From Sandaracinaceae bacterium (GTDB taxonomy: Bacteria > Myxococcota_A > Polyangia > Polyangiales > Houyiibacteriaceae): a DNA stretch of 64,000 bases. The stretch spans positions 124,001-188,000 of the forward strand of contig JACKEJ010000015.1 in NCBI GenBank assembly GCA_020633055.1, read 5' to 3'. Both the position numbers and the translations under genes were made by a program. Below are positions 58,240 to 64,000 of this stretch, piece after piece. The notes beneath the pieces were generated by a model, which worked only from the letters and a program-made list of their open reading frames with translations, did not search any database and was not told where the DNA came from. Position 1 is the first letter of the stretch. Every line of letters starts with the position of its first letter.

Positions 58240-61200
58240 CTACGCGGCCGCGATCTTCACGCTGTTGAACCAGGTTGCGGGCATTTCGCGGTCGAGCGCC
58301 CACACAATCTGCATAGGGCGATCACCGGTGGCGGACGCGCAGCGCACGGGGCCGAGGAAAAGGTACGGCATGGTCACGCCGCGTTCGTCTTGCTTGGCTT
58401 GTCGGACAAAGAGCAGCACGCGCCAGCCGTGTGGGGGGTGCCGGTAGCGCTTGCCGGTGGCGGAATCGAAGCGCGTCCCACTCTGGCTCTCCCAGTGAAA
58501 CTCGCGCTGCGAGAGGGCGTAGTCGTTGTAGAGGGTCGTTGGGGTGAAGTCCTTCGGATCCTTGTCGAGAGTCACATACAGCACGTCGCACTTCTGCGCC
58601 TCGCACTTGAGTACCCCACCTTGCGTGCGCAGCAGCTTGCCCGAACGCTGCTCGCCAAGCCCGGCGCTGATCTCGTCGCGGCTGTAGGTGGCGTGCACCT
58701 CAAACGGCAACCCCGTGAGGGTGTATGTGGGTTTGCGGCGCTGGTCGTCCAGCACGCCTAGCAGCTGACTCACTTCACCTAGGAGCGTGGGACTGGACCA
58801 CAGCTCGGTGAAGAACGACCCGAGCTCACCGACGGGCCGCACGGCCTGACCGAGAACCGAGAAGAACATGAGCTGGTAGGGGTCACGCGGATCGGGCTTG
58901 GGCGGGCGCTCTTGCGCGAGCCAGCTCCGCCAACGGCTTAGGCGCTCCGTGTCGTCGACGTGCAGCAGGCGCGGCAGTGCACGGATCATGGGGCCGTCAG
59001 GCACCGCGGGAGCAAAGCCGCGCTGCTCACGCAAGCGCGAAAAGGACCTACCACTTAGGTAGAGGTCGCTCAGCGCAACGTCTGCACGGTCCAAGAAAGA
59101 CGCGAGTGTGTCGTCGGGCTGAAGGTCCTCGCCGAGCGCCGCCCAGCTCGAGAGCACGCGCTTCATGTTGTCGAGGACCGCACGCTGCGCCAGCTCTTCA
59201 AGCTGAATGGAGCAGCCTGGGGGCAGCCGCGGGAAGCCCTGCTCGACGGCAGCCTTTACGTCGGCGCGCGTGCCCCCGCCGAGCAGCGCGCGGTAGCGAA
59301 GATCAAAGCGGAACTGCCGGTTTGCGTGCCCGATGAAGTCCAGCACGGTGAGGCAGCTCTTGCTGTCATCGAGGCGCAGGCCACGCCCGAGCTGTTGCAA
59401 GTACAGAGTAGGGCTCTCGGTGGGGCGGAGGAACAGCACAGTATCCACGGCGGGTATGTCGACGCCCTCGTTGAAGAGGTCCACGGTGAACAAGGTGCAG
59501 AGTTCGCCAGCAATAAGGCGGCTGATTGCGGCGCTGCGCAGCTGCTCGGCGGTGTCGCCGGTCACGCTTTCGGCCGGAAGGCCCGAGCGACGGAAGTACG
59601 CCGCCATGAATTCGGCGTGTTTGACCGATACGCAGAACCCGAGCGCGCGCATCCGCCGGGGGTCGCGCACGCGGTCATGTAGCGCCCGCAACACCTGCTT
59701 AGCGCGGTGCTCGTCGGCGGTGTAGACGCGCTCCAGCGCTGACACGCTGTAACGCCCCTTGGTGAAGTCGATCTGCGAGAGGTCGGTCGGGTCGTCGACG
59801 CCGAAGTACTGAAACGGGACCAGTAGCCCTTGATCGAGCGCGTCCCACAAGCGTGACTCGGCGGCAACTCGCCCGTCGAACCAGTGCAGGATGGAGCGTC
59901 CATCGGCGCGCTCGGGCGTGGCGGTCATGCCCAGCAACACGCGCGGCCGTAGGTGATTCAGCAGGGCAGTGTAGGACTCAGCTTCGGCATGGTGGAACTC
60001 ATCCACCACCAGTACGTCGTAAGCATCCGGCGCAAGGTCCTTCAGGCGGCGCGCGTGGAGCGACTGGATGCTGGCGAACACGTGCTTGCCTGTAAGGGGC
60101 TTGTCGCCGCCCGTGTGCAGCTCGCCGAAGCTTCCGTCACCCAGCGCCGCGCGGTAACGAGCGCGGCTCTTTTCCAAGATCTCACGACGGTGCGCAACGA
60201 AGAGCAGGCTGGGGCGGCCGGGGAGCCGCTTGTAGTCGAGCGCGGCGATGACCGTCTTCCCGGTGCCCGTGGCCGCCACGACCAAGTTGCGCGAATGTCC
60301 TGCACTGCGCTCCGCCGAGAGGGCGTCGAGCACGGCCGTCTGGTGCGGATACGGGTGCAGCCGAATGGCCTCCGCCAGCGCGTCGCGCTCGGGGCTGCGG
60401 CGGGCTTCGACCACTCTGGCAAATCGCTCGCGCTCATATGGCTCGAAGGCCTCCTCGTTCCAGTACTGCGCGAACGTGGCCTCGAACTTACGCAAGATGC
60501 CTGCGTTGTCCACGTTCGACAGGCGCACATTCCACTCGCAGCCATCGCGCAGCGCCGCGTGAGACAGGTTGGATGAGCCAACGATGCCCGTGGAGAAGCC
60601 CGTGACCCGATGAAAGAGCCACGCCTTGGCATGGAGGCGCGTGCGCCGCGTGTCGTAGCTGACGCGTACCTCGGCGCCCATGTCCTTCAGCGCATCGAGC
60701 GCCTCGGGCTCAGTCGCCCCCATGTACGTGGTGGTCAGAACGCGCAGCCGCGGGGCCGGACCACGCTCACTGTGGAGGCGATGTCGGTCGCAGAACGCCC
60801 GCAGCGCATCACGCAGTTCGACGAAGCCACTCCACTTCACGAACGACACCAGTACGTCCACGCGGTCGGCCGACGCCAACTCGCGCTCGATCTCGTGGCC
60901 TACGCGCAGGTCCTTCGGGCCATTGACGATCAGGTCGCTGTACCGCAAGGGTATGGTCGGTCGCATCAGTTTGGCCGCGCCGAGACGAAGCTGTTCCTTG
61001 TGCCGCACCTGTAGCAACCGCTCTGCCAAGACGTGGTCGTTCGTGTCGACGTCGCCGCCCAGGCCAGCCACCAACGCCAGCAGTTGGTTGGTGAGCTCGA
61101 TCTGCTTTGCAGTGCGATCGTGGTCGTCCTTGCCTTTGAGGGACGACAGTCTAGCCGCTGCGAAGTGCGCCACGTGCCGCGCGAGCTCTTCGGGAGCGGT

Positions 61201-61317
61201 GCCGGGGTTCAGCGCGACCCTCTCACTGGTGAGTCGCGGGTCCCGAAGAGCCGCGTCCAGAGCGAAGGTGACCAGCTGGTCGTACAAGCCGTCGTGAAGG
61301 TCGGGCAGCTCGGGCAC
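58240..61317 (-). CDS. PLD-SF2 helicase-DUF3427 protein, copy 2
   Basis: The product is 1025 aa with GTG start at 61315-61317. The domain order matches the protein at 30315: PLD-like domain with HAKAWLFHR (about 228) and GSSNLSHAA (about 250); SF2 helicase with TGTGKT (about 349), DEFHH (about 438), GMTATPERADG, NEGVDIP and QLGRGLR (about 639); DUF3427 (about 830-1025; LYVTLDKDPKD, REFHWESQSG, LLFVRQAKQDERG, YLFLGP). The two are clearly paralogous yet well diverged, so they are not part of the recent duplication. Codon use is somewhat less GC-extreme than its neighbours, which suggests transfer. No DUF3037 gene accompanies this copy. Confidence 0.93.
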   Translation of the reverse strand: MPELPDLHDGLYDQLVTFALDAALRDPRLTSERVALNPGTAPEELARHVAHFAAARLSSLKGKDDHDRTAKQIELTNQLLALVAGLGGDVDTNDHVLAERLLQVRHKEQLRLGAAKLMRPTIPLRYSDLIVNGPKDLRVGHEIERELASADRVDVLVSFVKWSGFVELRDALRAFCDRHRLHSERGPAPRLRVLTTTYMGATEPEALDALKDMGAEVRVSYDTRRTRLHAKAWLFHRVTGFSTGIVGSSNLSHAALRDGCEWNVRLSNVDNAGILRKFEATFAQYWNEEAFEPYERERFARVVEARRSPERDALAEAIRLHPYPHQTAVLDALSAERSAGHSRNLVVAATGTGKTVIAALDYKRLPGRPSLLFVAHRREILEKSRARYRAALGDGSFGELHTGGDKPLTGKHVFASIQSLHARRLKDLAPDAYDVLVVDEFHHAEAESYTALLNHLRPRVLLGMTATPERADGRSILHWFDGRVAAESRLWDALDQGLLVPFQYFGVDDPTDLSQIDFTKGRYSVSALERVYTADEHRAKQVLRALHDRVRDPRRMRALGFCVSVKHAEFMAAYFRRSGLPAESVTGDTAEQLRSAAISRLIAGELCTLFTVDLFNEGVDIPAVDTVLFLRPTESPTLYLQQLGRGLRLDDSKSCLTVLDFIGHANRQFRFDLRYRALLGGGTRADVKAAVEQGFPRLPPGCSIQLEELAQRAVLDNMKRVLSSWAALGEDLQPDDTLASFLDRADVALSDLYLSGRSFSRLREQRGFAPAVPDGPMIRALPRLLHVDDTERLSRWRSWLAQERPPKPDPRDPYQLMFFSVLGQAVRPVGELGSFFTELWSSPTLLGEVSQLLGVLDDQRRKPTYTLTGLPFEVHATYSRDEISAGLGEQRSGKLLRTQGGVLKCEAQKCDVLYVTLDKDPKDFTPTTLYNDYALSQREFHWESQSGTRFDSATGKRYRHPPHGWRVLLFVRQAKQDERGVTMPYLFLGPVRCASATGDRPMQIVWALDREMPATWFNSVKIAAA

Positions 61318-61450
61318 GAAGGGAGGATACTACGGCGGCGCCCACGCGCGCTCGCTGCGTCACGCCCGATGCACTCCAGGCACGCCTTGGATCGCGGTGC
61401 CAGCATGCACCGTGTGGGAGCCTCGATGCGTCGCTGAGGGGCTCCCCACC

Positions 61451-61478
61451 TTGCACAAACTGAAACACGTTCTACTCT
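61451..61478 (+). promoter_or_regulatory. Sigma-70-like promoter of the acyl-CoA synthetase gene
   Basis: TTGCAC (61451-61456) and TACTCT (61473-61478) are separated by 16 bases and lie 30 bases before the coding start. The spacer contains a palindrome that would allow repression. Confidence 0.5.
61461..61474 (+). promoter_or_regulatory. KstR-like operator palindrome
   Basis: TGAAACACGTTCTA is an imperfect inverted repeat with AAC..GTT arms. It matches the known TetR-family KstR consensus (AGAACACGTTCT core) in 10 of 12 core positions. Located between the -35 and -10 elements, it would block transcription when bound and release it on acyl-CoA or steroid ligand. Confidence 0.5.
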
Positions 61479-61508
61479 ACACGTCCGGCCCGTCGGCCTG
61501 CCCCCGCC

Positions 61509-63311
61509 ATGCCCGTCGCCCCACCGCATATGCCTGTTCTGCAGGAGATCGAGGCCCACCTGACGGGGCCGAGGCAGCCCTTCGAGCTGGAGCGGGCCAC
61601 CGTCCACGGGGAGGACGTCACGGTCTTCAAGAACCGGCCGCGCTCCCTGCGTGATGTCCTGGAGCGCTCCCGCGCGTTTGGCGCCGCGGACTACATGGTC
61701 TGGGAGGACGGGCGCCGGTACACGTACGCCGAGCACCTCACGCTCGTCGCCGCGCTGGCCGCCCGCCTACAGACCGAGTTCCGCATCGCCCCCGGAGACC
61801 GGGTGGCCATCCTGGCGGCCAACTGCCCCGAGTGGGTGCTGAGCTTCTGGGCCGTCACCAGCCTGGGCGCTGTCGCGGTCGGCCTGAACGCGTGGTGGAC
61901 GGCGGACGAGATCCTGTACGGCGCAGAAGACTGCGCGCCCAGCCTGCTCATCGCGGACGAGAAGCGCCTGGCCCGGCTCACCCCCGAGCAGCTGAGCGCC
62001 CTGCCCTGCCCCGTGCTGCGCATCGACCCCGCGTTCGAGGCGGCCCTGCGGCCCACGGACCAAACGGCGGGCCAAGCCGCGAACGAAAGCGGCCCCACGC
62101 TGCCCACCGCGCCCATCACCGAGGACATGCCCGCGGTGATGCTCTACACCAGCGGGACCACGGGGCGGCCCAAGGCGGCGGTGCACACGCACGGGAACAT
62201 GGGCTCGCTGCTGATGGTGAGCTTCTTTCACGGGGCGCGGCTGATGGCCATCGCGCCGCCGCCCAGCATCGCGGGGCCTCCCACGCAGAGCTGCATTCTG
62301 GTGACCAGCCCGCTGTTCCACGTGTCGGGGCTGCACTGCGCGGCGGTCACGGCCCTGGGGGGCGGGGCCAAGACGGTGTGGACCATGGGGCGCTTCAACC
62401 CGGAGACGGTGCTGCGCCTGCTGAAAGACGAGCGTGTTACGGGCTGGGGGTACACGGCGACTATGTTGCACCGTGTCGTGAACCACCCCCTGGCCACCCC
62501 CGAGCACTTCCGCAGCCTGCGCATGATGGGCGGGGGGGGCTCGCCCATCCCCGAGGCGCTGCAGGACAAGGCGCTGCGCCTGGTGCCGCACGTGAAGAGC
62601 ACCATGGGCGTGGGCTATGGGCTGACCGAGGGCTGCGCGTTCAGCACGCTCAACCCGGGGCCGGAGCTGCGCGAGCACCCCACGTCGGCGGGGCGCCCGG
62701 TGCCCACGGTGGAGCTGCAGATTCGCGACGCCGCGGGGCAGCCGCTGCCCGAGGGGCAAGACGGCGACATCCACGTGCGCGGCCCGCTGGTGATGCTGGA
62801 GTACTTCCGCAACCCCGAGGCCACGGCCGCGGTCATTGGCCCGGGGCGCTGGCTGCGCACGGGGGACGTGGGGCACCTGGTGGACGGGCGGCTGTACCTG
62901 GCCAGCCGCAAGCGCGACCTCATCCTGCGCGGCGGCGAGAACGTGTACCCGCTCGAGATCGAGCAGCGCCTGGAGGCACACCCGCGCGTGGCCGAGGCCG
63001 CCGTGGTGGGCCTGCCGGACGACGAGCTGGGCCAGACGGTGTGCGCCTTCGTGCGCGTCACCCCCGCACAGGGCCTGGCCGCCGTGCTGCCCCCGCGCGC
63101 AGGCGAGCCCGAGGCCGAGCCCGGCGCCCTCACGCAAGCCGAAGAGGCCGCGCTGGCCGAGGAGTTGCGCGCCTTCGTGGGCGAGGCCCTCGCCTACTTC
63201 AAAGTCCCCGCGGAGCTCCGGTTCGTGCGCGAGCCCCTCCCGCGGAACGCCACTGGTAAGGTGCTCAAGCACGTCCTGTTGGGCGAGCCCAGCGCCTTCA
63301 TCGAAGAATGA
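61509..63311 (+). CDS. Acyl-CoA synthetase (class I adenylate-forming)
   Basis: The product is 600 aa (ATG 61509; ATG 61530 possible). It has the P-loop-like AMP motif YTSGTTGRPKAAVHTHGN, GGGGSPIPEAL, YGLTEGCAFSTLN, the hinge region WLRTGDVGHL and LASRKRDLILRGGENVYPLE, and the C-terminal catalytic Lys in PRNATGKVLKHVLL. It activates a fatty or related carboxylic acid to acyl-AMP and then acyl-CoA for beta-oxidation. Chain specificity cannot be read. An Ala/Glu-rich insert (about 530-560) is longer than usual. The thiolase gene follows after 10 bp, so they form an operon. Confidence 0.92.
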   Translation: MPVAPPHMPVLQEIEAHLTGPRQPFELERATVHGEDVTVFKNRPRSLRDVLERSRAFGAADYMVWEDGRRYTYAEHLTLVAALAARLQTEFRIAPGDRVAILAANCPEWVLSFWAVTSLGAVAVGLNAWWTADEILYGAEDCAPSLLIADEKRLARLTPEQLSALPCPVLRIDPAFEAALRPTDQTAGQAANESGPTLPTAPITEDMPAVMLYTSGTTGRPKAAVHTHGNMGSLLMVSFFHGARLMAIAPPPSIAGPPTQSCILVTSPLFHVSGLHCAAVTALGGGAKTVWTMGRFNPETVLRLLKDERVTGWGYTATMLHRVVNHPLATPEHFRSLRMMGGGGSPIPEALQDKALRLVPHVKSTMGVGYGLTEGCAFSTLNPGPELREHPTSAGRPVPTVELQIRDAAGQPLPEGQDGDIHVRGPLVMLEYFRNPEATAAVIGPGRWLRTGDVGHLVDGRLYLASRKRDLILRGGENVYPLEIEQRLEAHPRVAEAAVVGLPDDELGQTVCAFVRVTPAQGLAAVLPPRAGEPEAEPGALTQAEEAALAEELRAFVGEALAYFKVPAELRFVREPLPRNATGKVLKHVLLGEPSAFIEE

Positions 63312-63321
63312 GAGACTGACC

Positions 63322-64000
63322 ATGCCCGAAGCCGTCATCGTTGCCACCGCCCGCACCCCCATCGGCCGCGCCAAGAAGGGCTCGCTCATCAACGAGCGCC
63401 CCGACGACCTGGGCGCGCTCGTCGTCAAGGCCGCGCTCAGCAAGGTGCCCAACCTGGACCCCACGCTGGTGGAGGACGTGCTCTTCGGCTGCGCGCAGCC
63501 CGCGGGTGAGCAGGGCTACAACCTGGGCCGCGTCATCGCGCTCTTGGCCGGCCTGCGCGACGCGCCCGGCGCCACCGTCAACCGCTACTGCAGCTCGTCG
63601 CTGCAGACCATCCGCATGGCGGCGCACGCCATCAAGGCGGGCGAGGGCGACGTGTTCGTGGCTGGCGGCGTGGAGTGCGTGAGCCGCTTCGACAAGGGCA
63701 AGTCCGACGGCATGGAGGGCACGCTCAACCCGCTGTTCAACGAGGCCATGGCGCGCACCAAGACCTTCGCCACGGGCACGCCCTGGGCCGCGGTGGACGG
63801 CCTGCCCGACGTCTACACGAACATGCTGCAGACGGCCGAGAACGTGGCCGGCAGCGTGGGCGTGAGCCGCGCCGAGCAGGACGAGTTCGCGCTGCTCTCG
63901 CAGAACCGCGCCGAGGCCGCGCAGAAGAGCGGCTTCTTCCGCGACGAGATCACGCCCGTGACGCTGGCCGACGGCACCGTGGTGGACACCGACGACTGCC
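63322..64000 (+). CDS. Acetyl-CoA C-acyltransferase (thiolase), 3' end outside window
   Basis: The frame begins at ATG 63322 and is open to the window end (226 residues seen of about 390-400). The N-terminus (AVIVATARTPIGRAKKGSL) and the nucleophile site VNRYCSSSLQTIRMAA with Cys90 are those of thiolases; FVAGGVECVSR and MLQTAENVAGSVGVSRAEQD follow in the usual order. Together with the upstream synthetase it supports fatty-acid or steroid side-chain degradation (beta-ketoacyl-CoA thiolysis). Confidence 0.93.
   Translation, partial: MPEAVIVATARTPIGRAKKGSLINERPDDLGALVVKAALSKVPNLDPTLVEDVLFGCAQPAGEQGYNLGRVIALLAGLRDAPGATVNRYCSSSLQTIRMAAHAIKAGEGDVFVAGGVECVSRFDKGKSDGMEGTLNPLFNEAMARTKTFATGTPWAAVDGLPDVYTNMLQTAENVAGSVGVSRAEQDEFALLSQNRAEAAQKSGFFRDEITPVTLADGTVVDTDDC

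Noticed and set aside
58240..61317. Second helicase as part of the recent 3-kb duplication
   Set aside because: It lies outside the duplicated edges and differs from copy 1 throughout, so it is an older paralog or separate acquisition.
61767..63464. 565-codon open frame on the minus strand
   Set aside because: Antisense to the acyl-CoA synthetase with its intact catalytic motifs.
1..64000. CRISPR arrays, tRNA or rRNA genes, prophage structural genes
   Set aside because: No regularly spaced repeats, no tRNA-like TTC-loop with acceptor stems, no rRNA sequence and no phage structural proteins were recognised on either strand.

Overview
The window is GC-rich DNA from a bacterium with very frequent lipobox signal peptides, SBBP beta-propeller lipoproteins, DUF4132 and SUKH/YwqG-type proteins, and many GTG starts. 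This fits an uncultured Myxococcota (Polyangia, Sandaracinus-like) genome. No rRNA or tRNA is visible, so the lineage is an inference from gene style only. No CRISPR array, prophage, origin or attachment site was seen.

Region 1 (1-23 kb) is mostly chromosomal-looking. It holds lipoproteins and secreted proteins of unknown role, an SGNH/GDSL hydrolase, an ADP-ribosylglycohydrolase, a tightly coupled three-gene operon (TPR-AAA+ ATPase, four-helix membrane protein, TPR membrane protein), a SUKH protein, a YcxB-like membrane protein, a DAPG-hydrolase-family protein, a YiiX-type NlpC/P60 hydrolase, and small proteins of the kind found as orphan immunity genes.

Region 2 (23-61 kb) is a plastic accessory region. 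It has three insertion sequences: an ISKra4-like element with an 8-bp target duplication inside a small gene, an IS66 element with an 8-bp target duplication inside a Cys-rich/SBBP lipoprotein gene, and an IS3-family element that also deleted 128 bp. A segment of about 3 kb (secreted protein, P-loop kinase, secreted protein, 3' end of a lipoprotein gene) is present twice in direct orientation 13.9 kb apart. Two full-length paralogous PLD-SF2 helicase-DUF3427 proteins (1026 and 1025 aa) lie here, one divergent from a DUF3037 gene. Toxin-antitoxin debris is frequent: a zeta-type kinase with one frameshift behind a small conserved protein, a second copy of that small protein whose kinase is reduced to its first codons, and a HTH antitoxin followed by 32 codons of a PIN toxin that lacks its first catalytic Asp. 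Further debris includes a DUF4132 fragment, a lipoprotein signal-peptide fragment and a diverged intergenic repeat pair.

Region 3 (61.3-64 kb) is a fatty-acid/steroid-type catabolic operon: an acyl-CoA synthetase and a thiolase (running off the window). It sits behind a readable promoter overlapped by a KstR-like palindrome.

The best candidates for something undescribed are the small-protein/zeta-kinase pair with its conserved C-terminal tail, the duplicated kinase/secreted-protein module, and the TPR-AAA+/membrane operon. All functional proposals for these are inference.
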